Positions 16,428 to 24,857 of a stretch of DNA of 64,000 nucleotides are shown one piece after another (position 1 is the stretch's first letter; the number at the start of each line of letters is the position of its first letter). Source of the stretch: JAQUBU01 sp036677685 (GTDB lineage: Bacteria > Bacillota > Syntrophomonadia > Syntrophomonadales > Syntrophomonadaceae); the NCBI GenBank assembly GCA_036677685.1, contig JAVBWA010000043.1, positions 1 through 64,000 on the forward strand, in the 5' to 3' direction. The notes beneath the pieces are model-generated. The model was not told the DNA's origin. It made no database searches and saw nothing but the letters and a program-made list of their open reading frames with translations. A program made the translations under genes and the position numbers.

Positions 16428-17525
16428 TTATCTTCCTACTAATTGTTTAATATTATAATACAAGTGCCTGGCGATGTCTTGACCTGACTTCCAGAATAGA
16501 GCTGCCATGATTATTATGCCCAGTATCCCGAAAAGCGGGTACACTTTGCTGACCAGGCCGGAAAAACTTTGCATGGATACCGGCAAGGCCAGGGTCATAC
16601 ATAAAAGCAGACAAGACCCATAGCCTATACCGGTAAAACTGGCAAATCGCTGCGCAAAGCCGTAGGCATTGGCAATAGCCGTAGTTAAGATTCCCAACCA
16701 TAAGACAATGGTATAGATATGCTTGGCCGTTATCGATATCTGCCCGGCCACATAGAGCATCGGCACTTCATAGTGCATTACGGTCGGCAAAAACTTCTCC
16801 AAGGCCAAATATGATAAAACCACCAGACTTCCCAGCACCGCTCCGCCCCATATCGCACCTGCCACCCCATTGCGGAGAGTGCTTAAGCTTTGATACTCGC
16901 TTAGCACCACCATCGCCAAGGAAAAATTATAGGCTACATAGAGCAGGCTGGAAATCATCCAATAACACTGGTCGGCAGGGCACAGCTGCAGAGCGTAACC
17001 GGGCGCCTGTATATCCTTCATAAAAAAGGCTGCATATATGGTTACTCCCAACAACAAAATAAGTTTTACCGGCACCAGTACGTTATAAGAAAGTATTAAA
17101 CCCTTTTTTCCGGTTAGTAGCAAAAAGAGTACCGATATGTAGGCTAAAAAAATGCCCAGGGTTTTTGGCAGGTAGAGATGTTCATAAAATACAGCGCCAC
17201 TCGCCGAAAGCATGGTGCTGATCCCCAGAAATAAAAATATAGCCAGGAGAAAGTCAACATATCGTCCAGCCTGACTTCCCAACAGATGTTCCAATATGCT
17301 TTGGTAATTGGCCACCCTGCAGCGATGAGCGGTATATAAAAGCAGTCCCCCGCAAAGGGCAAAAAGAATACCGGCAAGTATGCTCCCTTTTAACCCGTAG
17401 CTTCCATAGTCCACGAAGAATTGAACTATCTCCTGTCCGGAAGCAAAACCGGCCCCTATTACCGCTCCCAGATAACCCATAATTAACATCAATCTTGTTT
17501 TTATTAGCCTTTCCCCCCTTGTCAA
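16428..17525 (-). CDS. YkvI-like multi-spanning membrane protein
   Basis: A 365-residue protein with about ten hydrophobic segments and the N-terminal block GYLGAVIGAGFASGQEIVQFFVDYG, which marks the YkvI family of the APC/NSS-like transporter superfamily; the unwound GAGFASGQE resembles the substrate site of those transporters. The function is unknown in the family. The start is uncertain: the TTG at 17525 has AAGGAAAGGG very close, and an ATG 12 codons later has GGGGGG about 20 bases away. Copies 2 and 3 of the dispersed repeat flank it. Confidence 0.8.
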   Translation of the reverse strand: MTRGERLIKTRLMLIMGYLGAVIGAGFASGQEIVQFFVDYGSYGLKGSILAGILFALCGGLLLYTAHRCRVANYQSILEHLLGSQAGRYVDFLLAIFLFLGISTMLSASGAVFYEHLYLPKTLGIFLAYISVLFLLLTGKKGLILSYNVLVPVKLILLLGVTIYAAFFMKDIQAPGYALQLCPADQCYWMISSLLYVAYNFSLAMVVLSEYQSLSTLRNGVAGAIWGGAVLGSLVVLSYLALEKFLPTVMHYEVPMLYVAGQISITAKHIYTIVLWLGILTTAIANAYGFAQRFASFTGIGYGSCLLLCMTLALPVSMQSFSGLVSKVYPLFGILGIIIMAALFWKSGQDIARHLYYNIKQLVGR

Positions 17526-17532
17526 ACCCTTT

Positions 17533-17724
17533 CCTTAAGCATCAGAAGGGACTGCGGAACAGTTTCAACACAAATTAATCATTCCCGAAGTGAATCAATA
17601 TAAGTGGTCCCCGTAGGGGGCAGCACACCTCTGCAACGAGGCGGGGGCTTATTCCCCACCGCCGCGTTTGTTAATAGGAACCCGGTCGCTTAAAGAAGCG
17701 GGGAACATTTTTCACCTTCTTATA
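17533..17724 (+). repeat. Dispersed hairpin repeat, copy 3 (long form)
   Basis: TTAAGCATCAGAAGG, a wobble-tolerant version of hairpin 1 (GGGACTG-CGGAA-CAGTTTC), ATTCCCGAAGTGAAT, CCCCGTAGGGGGC, CTCTGCAACGAGGCGGGGG, TTCCCCACCGCC and the end module GGTCGCTTAAAGAAGCGGGGA. It lies upstream of the YkvI-like gene. Confidence 0.85.
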
Positions 17725-17819
17725 AATATTCGGGGAACTGCAAAATCCTGCATAAAAATTTTGCCAATGGTAAAAATAATAAATAATGTTAGTTGTTTCA
17801 GGTGAGACATAGGGATGAG

Positions 17820-17861
17820 GGGTAAAGCGCAAAACCACCCGACTTTACCCTTATTTTTATT
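17820..17861 (+). terminator. Terminator in the gap upstream of yyaC
   Basis: GGGTAAAG / CTTTACCC with a 15-base loop and TTATTTTTATT behind it. There is no plus-strand gene in front of it except repeat copy 3, whose transcript it could end. Another hairpin (AGCCGGT...ACCGGCT) is at 17911-17942. The 17725-17986 stretch holds no supported gene. Confidence 0.6.
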
Positions 17862-17986
17862 GGATGTTGTTGCTGCCCCATAAATATTGGGGTGGAGGGA
17901 GTGACGCCTTATTAGCCGGTATCTTTCAGGCAGCACCGGCTTTAGCTAAAGATTCTATAAATTACCACGGACTAGGAGGAAATTAA

Positions 17987-18592
17987 TTGGGCGTTTTTAC
18001 AGAACTGGGTAAAAGAGATAAATACTCATACCATTATGACGACCCCTACTGCTTCAGTAAAATAGAAAAGATCGCTAATTCTTTAATTCTTGATTTGAAC
18101 CGTGATCTTTCCCGCGAAATTGTTTATTTATGCATCGGCACTGACCGGGCCACCGGCGACTGTTTGGGCCCGCTGGTGGGAACCCGGCTTAAAGCATTGG
18201 CGGCCTCAGCCAATGTTTACGGGACTCTTGAGCAGCCGGTTCATGCCACCAACCTGGATGAATCTTTAAGCAAAATCGCACTTGAGTATAATAATCCCCT
18301 TTTAATAGCTATAGATGCCTGTCTGGGTAATGCGGACCGTATTGGGTACATAAATGTAGGAAGAGGCAGCCTGAAGCCAGGAACTGCTTTAAGAAAAGTC
18401 TTGCCAGAGGTGGGTGATTTTTATATTTCAGCCGTGGTAAATGTCGGCGGCTTTTTAGAACACATGGTTTTGCAGAATACACGCCTGCATACGGTTTATC
18501 GTATGGCGGACATAATTGCCAAAGGCCTCGGGCTGGCGCACCATAATTTTAACCGCCATAAATTAAGGCTGCTGCCGGAGGAACATGTATAG
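17987..18592 (+). CDS. yyaC: Spore protease YyaC family protein
   Basis: A 201-residue protein of the YyaC/GPR-related peptidase family found in endospore formers. The hallmark CIGTDRATGDCLGPLVG lies near residues 50-66, and DACLG and SAVVNVGGF follow. TTG is taken as the start because AGGAGG stands eight bases ahead. The role is thought to be in sporulation, but the substrate is not established. It is convergent with the bactofilin gene, eight bases apart. Confidence 0.9.
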   Translation: MGVFTELGKRDKYSYHYDDPYCFSKIEKIANSLILDLNRDLSREIVYLCIGTDRATGDCLGPLVGTRLKALAASANVYGTLEQPVHATNLDESLSKIALEYNNPLLIAIDACLGNADRIGYINVGRGSLKPGTALRKVLPEVGDFYISAVVNVGGFLEHMVLQNTRLHTVYRMADIIAKGLGLAHHNFNRHKLRLLPEEHV

Positions 18593-18600
18593 GTTTGCTG

Positions 18601-18969
18601 CTACTTCTTTTCGATGGTTTTCTCCTTGTTCTTGTTCATCCGTGATGTTCCATCCAGATATGCACCTTCCTCAATTGAAATAATGCTGCAGCTGGCGTCT
18701 CCGCTCATGGTTCCGGTGGATTTGATTTCGAACCGCCCTTTAGCATCTATATTGCCTTCGATCTTCCCGGCCAGAATCAGGTTGTCTGCATTAACCTCGC
18801 CCTTGATATAACCCTTTTCCCCTATTATTAGATCACCTTTTATGAACAGCTTGCCTTCCACCCGGCCATCAATTCGAATGGAACCAGGAGAATTAATTTC
18901 CCCTTTAATTTCTACACCCTGCGAGATCAGGCTCTCGATATTCGGATAGTTATTATCCTTCTTCCACAA
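18601..18969 (-). CDS. Bactofilin (polymer-forming cytoskeletal protein)
   Basis: A 122-residue bactofilin. The core (about residues 18-108) is a right-handed beta-helix made of short hydrophobic repeats (GSIRIDGRVEGKLFIKGDLIIGEKGYIKGEV shape, quoted here by its ends GSIRIDGRVEG and GYIKGEV), with Lys-rich, disordered ends. Bactofilins polymerise without nucleotide and position cell-wall enzymes. It is adjacent to an M23 peptidase gene on the same strand, the common bactofilin-LytM pairing. It probably shapes local peptidoglycan. Confidence 0.9.
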   Translation of the reverse strand: MWKKDNNYPNIESLISQGVEIKGEINSPGSIRIDGRVEGKLFIKGDLIIGEKGYIKGEVNADNLILAGKIEGNIDAKGRFEIKSTGTMSGDASCSIISIEEGAYLDGTSRMNKNKEKTIEKK

Positions 18970-19068
18970 ACCGCTTCACTCCTTTATCTTGTTAAAACGT
19001 TACATTTTGTTGTATAAAAATTGCATAAAGGTATGAACTACGTTAACTCTATCTGCTGTACCCTGGGT

Positions 19069-19109
19069 GCCCCACTAATGCTTCCGGTCGGTAAACAAAC
19101 ATTAGGGGC
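19069..19109. terminator. Possible terminator between M23 peptidase and bactofilin genes
   Basis: GCCCC-A-CTAATG pairs with CATTAGGGGC across a 19-base loop. It has no clear T-run, so it may be only a weak terminator or a processing hairpin. Confidence 0.4.
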
Positions 19110-19131
19110 TCGAGTATATTTATGCAGCTCA

Positions 19132-20049
19132 CTAACTGGGATCTTCCCATTCAGGAAGATAAATTAACGGGTTCTGGGCGGCTCCCCCTTTTAATACCGC
19201 AAAATGCAAATGGGGGCCGGTGCTGAGCCCGGTAGTTCCTACCTTTGCAATCACCTCACCTTTTTTAACCGTTTCCCCTTTTTCAACCAGTAAAGTGCTA
19301 TTATGTCCGTATTTGGTCACTAAACCGCAGCTGTGCTGTATTTCTATGGTTTTGCCATATACCGCCATCCAACCGGAATAAATAACGATCCCATCCCCAG
19401 CGGCTACTACCGGGGTTCCTGAGTTGTTTTTTATATCAACTCCGTCGTGGAAGCTCTCGTTTCGCTTCCGAAAAGGCGATTTCCTCCAGCCATAATCTGA
19501 AGAAATCTCCCCATAAACCGGCCATAGGTTGGGCAGGCTTCGATAATAGGCAGTTTGTTTTTTTACTTTGGCCAGCAGGATGTCCAACTCCTTCTCCTGC
19601 TCGGCAATCTGCCCCGCTATGTGTTGAGTCCGCCCGGTAATGCTCTCTGAACCCAATACGGTTTGAAGCTTGAGTGCTTCACTGCCTCGCGAGGGGCTGG
19701 TATCGCTTGCGCTTTCTTGCTGAAGTCCCATTTGTTTTTTAATTTCATTTTGTTTTTTTATCAGATTCTTTTGCTGTTCCTCGACTTTATTAATTTGCTT
19801 CTCCAGTTCATCTATTGTCTCTTGTTTCTGCTGGTTTTCATTTTTCAGTTGCTTGACTGAATGTAACTCAGCCCGGCTTGTAAAAAACCATATCCCAATT
19901 AACAGTAACGCCAGAATAAGCATACCTGCTGCTGCCATGCCCCAGCGGGCGGATTGGCGCGGGAGCCTCAAACTGTATGGTTTGGCGGTGGTGGCCGGGA
20001 TAATTATTAGGGTCACCTGCTCGTTAGCTTTTTTCTTTCTTTTCCACAT
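19132..20049 (-). CDS. Membrane-anchored M23 (LytM) peptidoglycan endopeptidase
   Basis: A 305-residue zinc metallopeptidase for cell-wall crosslinks. Layout: a short basic cytoplasmic tail, one membrane span (about residues 36-60), a long coiled coil of Gln/Lys/Glu (about 65-115), then the M23 domain at the C-terminus. Zinc and catalytic motifs are HDGVD and HLHF, with the GxxVxxGxxIAxVGxTGxSTGPH block. The ATG start (MWKRKKKAN) is chosen for GAGGT ten bases before it. It lies upstream of the bactofilin gene, which probably localises it. Confidence 0.9.
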   Translation of the reverse strand: MWKRKKKANEQVTLIIIPATTAKPYSLRLPRQSARWGMAAAGMLILALLLIGIWFFTSRAELHSVKQLKNENQQKQETIDELEKQINKVEEQQKNLIKKQNEIKKQMGLQQESASDTSPSRGSEALKLQTVLGSESITGRTQHIAGQIAEQEKELDILLAKVKKQTAYYRSLPNLWPVYGEISSDYGWRKSPFRKRNESFHDGVDIKNNSGTPVVAAGDGIVIYSGWMAVYGKTIEIQHSCGLVTKYGHNSTLLVEKGETVKKGEVIAKVGTTGLSTGPHLHFAVLKGGAAQNPLIYLPEWEDPS

Positions 20050-20202
20050 TTTTGTTGTTGACCTCAATTGTAGTAATATAGAGCTAATGGTTTTAATTCG
20101 CCATTTTCCTGAAATAATACCAGCATTTTAGGCTTTTGTAAAATCTATTGTCATTTATTTCCATGTTGGGGCAACTTATTCCTATATAATCATGCAGGAG
20201 GT

Positions 20203-20912
20203 TATTATTTACCCGCACCCGCTGCGACTCTGCTGCTTAAAGGGATTCCCTGCTTTTCCGCCCCAGTAGCAATGGAACTGCTTCCCCCAACCGGAGCTGC
20301 CCTCATAACTTCAATTGCTTCATCTTTTGGCCCCCTGCCGGATTGCACTCCGTTGGAAATCGGCTACAGTGCCGGCACTAATCTCAGGAAGGACCGGGTT
20401 CCCAACCTCCTGCGGGTGGTCAAGGCCAGCTTGGTCCCGGCTCTTAAACCCGGCCAGGAGATTGTAGGTGTTTTGGAAGCCGAAGTCGATGACATCAACC
20501 CTGAACTACTGGGCTATTTATTTGAAATGCTCTTGTCGGACAAAGATGTTTTGGACCTATATACCTCAACAGTTATGATGAAAAAAACCGGCCGGGCTTT
20601 TTATTAACAGTTATAGCTCGTGCCGATTCGGTTGATAGAGTGGCGGGTATACTTTTCCGTGAATCCACCACGCTGGGAGTTCGCCATCGTTTACAGGCCC
20701 GCACGGTTCTCCCCCGCTATCATGAAGATATCCAGACCCCATTGGGGCCGGTTCGCATTAAAGTTGCCCATTTGCCTGAAGGAGGTTATCGCGCCAAGCC
20801 CGAATATGAGGAGTGCCGGGCCATCGCTGCCACCCATAAGCTTCCGCTCCCGGAAGTCTATGCAATGGTTAATGAACTGCTAAACCAGCGGGACACAAGT
20901 AAGGAAGATTGA
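20203..20912 (+). pseudogene. larC: Truncated, frameshifted larC (nickel insertion protein) remnant
   Basis: LarC makes the nickel-pincer cofactor of lactate racemase. Only the second half is present: homology starts at YYLPAPAATLLLKGIP without a start codon, and the normal N-terminal half (MKILYFDxFSGISGDM type) is missing, replaced by the M23 gene region. The frame runs to a TAA at 20605-20607. The family motif MKKNRPG is only restored by a -1 shift at the run of seven A (20581-20587), after which the second frame continues (FLLTVIARADSVD) to 20912. Split LarC read by ribosomal frameshifting is known in Lactobacillus plantarum, so the shift itself may be ancestral. The missing half makes this a probable pseudogene. 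Confidence 0.75.
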
Positions 20913-20935
20913 GTTTGTTAAAGTGGGTGCAGAAA

Positions 20936-20951
20936 TGTTTCACGTGAAACA
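20936..20951. promoter_or_regulatory. parS: parS site 1 (inside a 36-bp perfect palindrome)
   Basis: TGTTTCACGTGAAACA is the exact consensus binding site of ParB/Spo0J. The palindrome extends perfectly to 36 bp (20926-20961, arms beginning GGTGCAGAAA). It is a centromere-like site near the replication origin where ParB nucleates. Confidence 0.95.
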
Positions 20952-20961
20952 TTTCTGCACC

Positions 20962-21334
20962 ACGTTCCTGTTTTTCAGAATACTATACTTTCTCCCACAA
21001 CCTTTCCCAAGTCGTTTTCTAATTCACTTATGTTTTTGCTTTAAAACATCTATTAATATATTAATAGTCTAGGCCTGCCCACCACTGGTAAGCATCTTTT
21101 TCCCACAACTTCATCTGCTCTAGTACACGTAGAACATCAGACCTCCTTCAGGCTCTAATCCTTATCCATATGTACTGCAACCTTTCATACAAAATTCATA
21201 ACAACTGTACATTGTTTTTAGCTTTATTTCGCAGTTATTGCGCAATTCCTTCAAGCCATATATATCTTTTACCGTTTCAAAGAGAACTCTTATCCTTTCT
21301 TAAAGTTCTATCTCTCCTTCAGGTTGCAGAAAAA
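20962..21334. other. Non-coding region between parS sites 1 and 2
   Basis: About 370 bp, AT-rich, with no open reading frame that has a ribosome site and no recognisable RNA gene. It may serve as spacing within the ParB-loaded region. Confidence 0.5.
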
Positions 21335-21350
21335 TGTTTCACGTGAAACA
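21335..21350. promoter_or_regulatory. parS: parS site 2 (inside a 44-bp perfect palindrome)
   Basis: A second exact TGTTTCACGTGAAACA. Symmetry extends over 44 bp (21321-21364) with arms starting AGGTTGCAGAAAA, different in sequence from sites 1 and 3. Confidence 0.95.
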
Positions 21351-21395
21351 TTTTTCTGCAACCTATTTATTTTTTGTTAATAGCAAAGGGGAAAA

Positions 21396-21411
21396 TGTTT
21401 CACGTGAAACA
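21396..21411. promoter_or_regulatory. parS: parS site 3 (inside a 32-bp perfect palindrome, terminator-like)
   Basis: A third exact TGTTTCACGTGAAACA. The arms GGGGAAAA/TTTTCCCC make a 32-bp palindrome (21388-21419) followed by a short T-run on the plus strand. It is 70 bp past the parB stop codon and could also end the parAB transcript. Confidence 0.95.
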
Positions 21412-21481
21412 TTTTCCCCCTTTTGGTAATTACCTGTTTGCTAAAACCCGTTGCTTCTTGCCTCTTTTTACATAGAATCCT

Positions 21482-22321
21482 TTATTTTATTCCCATAAGC
21501 TCAATAATTCGCTCCAGATCCTCCTGGTTGAAATAGGTAATCTCTATTTTTCCTCCATGTCTTTTATCATTAATTTCTGCCTTGGTGCCAAAATATTTCT
21601 CCAGCTTCTCCTCCATTTCAGCTATTTCCAGTTCCTTAAAGGGGATCTTGCGTTTGCGTTCGACAACCAGCTTTATCTTCTTTTCCGTGGCCCGGACCGA
21701 CAGCTTCTCTGACGCTATTTCCCGAGCGGCTGCGACCTGTTCGTGAGCCGGTCCCAGAGTCATAATGCTGCGTGCATGTCCGGCTGTCAATTTGCCGTCT
21801 TCGATCATTTTTATAACTTCCTTGGGCAGGGTTAAGATTCGTACCGTATTGGCAACATGAGCCCGGCTCTTGCCGATTTTTTCCGCCAGCATTTCCTGGG
21901 TATAGCCAAAGTTGTCGATCATATTACGATATGCCGCAGCTTCTTCCAGGACCGTTAAATCATCCCGCTGAATATTTTCAACAAGGGAAATCTCAGCGGC
22001 CTTTATATCATCAATTTCCCGAATTATAACCGGTATGTTTGACAATCCCGCCAATTGAGCGGCGCGGAAACGTCTTTCCCCGGCGATGATCTCATAGCCC
22101 TCCCCATCGGGCCTAACCAAGATCGGCTGCAACATTCCGTGTTCTTTTATAGATTCGCCCAATTCCTGCAAAGCCTGCTGGTCGAAATTCTTGCGGGGTT
22201 GGTCCTTGGCCGCCTTAATGGCTGCCACAGCTATATTACTGACTTGTTGTTGACTCCCTTCAAGGTCAAGATCATTTGACAACAATGCATCCAAACCCCT
22301 ACCAAGCCCTCTTTTCAGCAC
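21482..22321 (-). CDS. parB: Chromosome partitioning protein ParB (Spo0J)
   Basis: A 279-residue CTP-dependent DNA clamp that loads at parS and spreads. The N-terminus MLKRGLGRGLDALL is typical, followed by the ParB/Srx CTPase motif (GERRFRAAQLAG near 80-91), ENIQRDDL, the parS-reading helix-turn-helix (about 125-170, EKIGKSRAHVANTVRIL) and a C-terminal dimer domain. It overlaps parA by 23 bases. Its targets, three consensus parS sites, lie immediately downstream. Confidence 0.97.
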   Translation of the reverse strand: MLKRGLGRGLDALLSNDLDLEGSQQQVSNIAVAAIKAAKDQPRKNFDQQALQELGESIKEHGMLQPILVRPDGEGYEIIAGERRFRAAQLAGLSNIPVIIREIDDIKAAEISLVENIQRDDLTVLEEAAAYRNMIDNFGYTQEMLAEKIGKSRAHVANTVRILTLPKEVIKMIEDGKLTAGHARSIMTLGPAHEQVAAAREIASEKLSVRATEKKIKLVVERKRKIPFKELEIAEMEEKLEKYFGTKAEINDKRHGGKIEITYFNQEDLERIIELMGIK

Positions 22322-23075
22322 GCCTTAACACCTCCGTTGCTAATTCTGTGTATACTTCCGCTCCTTTGGAACGCGGGTCATAAGTTACTATCGGCTCCCC
22401 ATGACTGGGTGCTTCACTTAATCTAATATTTCTAGGAATAATGGTTTTGTATAATTCCTTATTAAAATATCGCTTAACTTGATCCACTACCTGAATGGAT
22501 AAATTAGTTCGCCCGTCAAACATAGTCATTACTATTCCTTCAATTTTTAATCGTGGATTCAACTTTTTGCGAACTAAATAAATAGTATCTGCCAACTGGC
22601 TTAGTCCTTCCAGAGCATAATACTCACATTGGAGCGGTATTATAATTGAATTGCTTGCGACCATAGCATTAACCGTTAAAAGCCCCAGTGAAGGCGGACA
22701 ATCTAAAAAAATATATTCGTATTGTGAACTGATCGGTTCAAGCGCACTTTTTAAACAAAGCTCCCGATTTTCACGGGTAGCCAGTTCCACTTCCGCCCCG
22801 GCCAGTTGGATAGTCGCCGGAATTATGTCGAGTTTTTCCAGCCTGGTTTTAACAATAATGTTTTGGGCCAGGCTTCCTTCAATCAACATATTATATGTAC
22901 ACTGTTTTAGCCGTTTACGATTAATACCCAGACCACTGCTGGCATTCCCCTGGGGATCACAATCCACTAATAAAACCCTGCGTTCTTTCAAGGCCAGACA
23001 GGCCGCGAGGTTGACCGCAGTCGTGGTTTTGCCGACTCCTCCCTTTTGATTAGTAACAGCAATGATTCTGGTCAT
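22299..23075 (-). CDS. parA: Chromosome partitioning ATPase ParA (Soj)
   Basis: A 258-residue ATPase that moves origins with ParB and regulates DnaA. The deviant Walker A KGGVGKTT is at residues 11-18, with DCDPQGN and LDCPPSLGLLTVNAM. Its small size without an N-terminal operator-binding domain is typical of chromosomal Soj. A ribosome site GAAAGGTGG precedes the ATG. It is transcribed with parB. Confidence 0.97.
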   Translation of the reverse strand: MTRIIAVTNQKGGVGKTTTAVNLAACLALKERRVLLVDCDPQGNASSGLGINRKRLKQCTYNMLIEGSLAQNIIVKTRLEKLDIIPATIQLAGAEVELATRENRELCLKSALEPISSQYEYIFLDCPPSLGLLTVNAMVASNSIIIPLQCEYYALEGLSQLADTIYLVRKKLNPRLKIEGIVMTMFDGRTNLSIQVVDQVKRYFNKELYKTIIPRNIRLSEAPSHGEPIVTYDPRSKGAEVYTELATEVLRRAEKRAW

Positions 23076-23148
23076 TTAATGGTCCACCTTTCAAAAACAT
23101 ACCTAAAGTATTTCGCATGGCTTCTCGTAAATCCTGCTTATTAAAATA

Positions 23149-23174
23149 AAAAAGCGGGGTATCCCCGCAATTTT
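23149..23174 (-). terminator. Terminator after noc
   Basis: On the minus strand GCGGGGATACCCCGC is followed by TTTTTTATTTT, 20 bases past the noc stop codon. Confidence 0.85.
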
Positions 23175-23193
23175 AATTACCGGTTTCCGCTAT

Positions 23194-24051
23194 TTATCTG
23201 GCTAAACGACGACTGTTCTTACGCTTTTGCTTTTCTATCTTGATAACAATCTCATACATGTCTTCATTATCGTTCTCCAGCATAAAAATATCCACTCCGG
23301 TCTGTCTGGCTCTTTTTACCGTCTCACGTATGGTATTTAAGAATATCCGGGCATCCCTGATGATCATAGAAACATTCTGTCCGCTATCCCGGGTTTTAAT
23401 TGCCTGGGGAATATTATTCTGACATATCTTCTCAATCAGTTCTTCAGTATCTTTAACATTCAGATCCTTTTCATATATTTCCTGGATTACCTCTATTTGC
23501 ATCTCAACGGTATTAAGTTTTAACAGGGCCCGGGCATGGCGCTCGGTAATGCGCCCGGTCAAAATCAGGCTGCGCACTTGCTCAGGAAGTTTCAGCAAAC
23601 GAAGTTTATTGGCAATGGCGGCTTGACTGCGGCCAATTTTACGGGCCAGTTCTTCCTGGGTCATGCCAAAAACATTGATTAAAGCACTATAAGCACTGGC
23701 CTCTTCAAAATAATTCAACTCCCGGCGCTGCAGGTTTTCAATCAAGGAAACAGCAGCTACTTTTTCATCTTCCATTTCCTGAATGATGGCCGGTATTTCT
23801 TGCAAACCCAACAGACAGCAGGCTCTAAATCTTCTCTCACCGGTTATTATCTGATATTTTTCCCCCACCTTCCTGACCACAATGGGTTGTATTATCCCAT
23901 ATGCTTCGATGGACTGCGCCAACTCCTGCAGTTCGCTCTGGTTAAACTGACGGCGCGGCTGATAGGGATTGGGAATCAACTTATCCAGTGCTATATTGCT
24001 TATCTTTCTCTCCCCCGGTTTACCCAGTAATTTTTCCAATTGTTTTAACAC
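23194..24051 (-). CDS. noc: Nucleoid occlusion protein Noc (ParB paralogue)
   Basis: A 285-residue ParB-family protein. The CTPase motif GERRFRACCLLG, SLIENLQRREL and the helix-turn-helix RKIGRSQAAIANKLRLL are visible; the basic tail (KIEKQKRKNSRRLAR) is unlike ParB. Its place between rsmG and parA is the standard position of noc in Firmicutes. Noc blocks division over the nucleoid. The GTG start has GGAGG ten bases ahead. Confidence 0.9.
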   Translation of the reverse strand: MLKQLEKLLGKPGERKISNIALDKLIPNPYQPRRQFNQSELQELAQSIEAYGIIQPIVVRKVGEKYQIITGERRFRACCLLGLQEIPAIIQEMEDEKVAAVSLIENLQRRELNYFEEASAYSALINVFGMTQEELARKIGRSQAAIANKLRLLKLPEQVRSLILTGRITERHARALLKLNTVEMQIEVIQEIYEKDLNVKDTEELIEKICQNNIPQAIKTRDSGQNVSMIIRDARIFLNTIRETVKRARQTGVDIFMLENDNEDMYEIVIKIEKQKRKNSRRLAR

Positions 24052-24200
24052 CCATCGAACACCTCCTTCAGGTAGTTAAATTACCCTTCGTGAAAACCCC
24101 ATACTGCCGTTTAAGGTCAGGTGACATACCTCCTGAGGCGGAACTTCTCCCTAAGATAAAAGAGATAAAGAAGCGTGGATGTTGAGTATATTAATACTTT

Positions 24201-24848
24201 TTACAATGGTCTTTTGGCAGGAATTCCGACCCGTCGCGGATATTTTTCAGGTGTAGCCTGAGCTTTCTCACAAACCACTATGACCCGGTCCCTTTCTTCC
24301 AGTAGATTATAAGCAATTATCTCTTTTATTTTTCCTCCCAGTATTTCCAGGGCTGTATTTGCCCCATTGATTTCTTCCTGATAGTTGCGCCCCTTCCACA
24401 GCAGCAAACACCCGCCCGATTTAAGTAGGGGCAATCCATATTCCAGCAGTATATTCATATTGGCTACCGCGCGGGCCGTGCCGATATCATAAGCGTTTCT
24501 ATGAACGGGATCACGCCCCAGTTCTTCTGCGCGCTTCCGTAAGACCCTGACATGGTCAAGCTCTAATTGTTCTTTTACCATCTCCAGGAAGGCACTCTTT
24601 TTTAAATCGGCTTCCAGCAAGGTAAACTCTGCTTGAGGGCAGGCCAAAGCTAAGACCAAGCCTGGAAAACCTGCACCACTGCCGATATCAATAACTCTTT
24701 TGCCGGTCCAGTCAAAATTCTTAACCATGATCAGACTATCTTCTATGTGTTTATCTATTTCCTGATCAATGCTGCGGCGGCTGACCAGATTATGTCGGGT
24801 ATTTGCTTCGAGCAGCAGTCTTTTGTACTCTCTTACATTATATTCCAC
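24201..24848 (-). CDS. rsmG: 16S rRNA (guanine527-N7)-methyltransferase RsmG
   Basis: A 215-residue methyltransferase that modifies G527 of 16S rRNA. The SAM motif VIDIGSGAGFPGLVLAL is near residues 48-64 and the N-terminal helix NLVSRRSIDQEIDKHIEDSL is typical. It is nine bases downstream of mnmG, the conserved mnmE-mnmG-rsmG order. Confidence 0.96.
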   Translation of the reverse strand: MEYNVREYKRLLLEANTRHNLVSRRSIDQEIDKHIEDSLIMVKNFDWTGKRVIDIGSGAGFPGLVLALACPQAEFTLLEADLKKSAFLEMVKEQLELDHVRVLRKRAEELGRDPVHRNAYDIGTARAVANMNILLEYGLPLLKSGGCLLLWKGRNYQEEINGANTALEILGGKIKEIIAYNLLEERDRVIVVCEKAQATPEKYPRRVGIPAKRPL

Positions 24849-24857
24849 TTCGACCTC

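Noticed and set aside
17712..17936. 74-residue minus-strand frame upstream of yyaC
   Set aside because: It overlaps the end of repeat copy 3 and a terminator, with no ribosome site or conserved motif.
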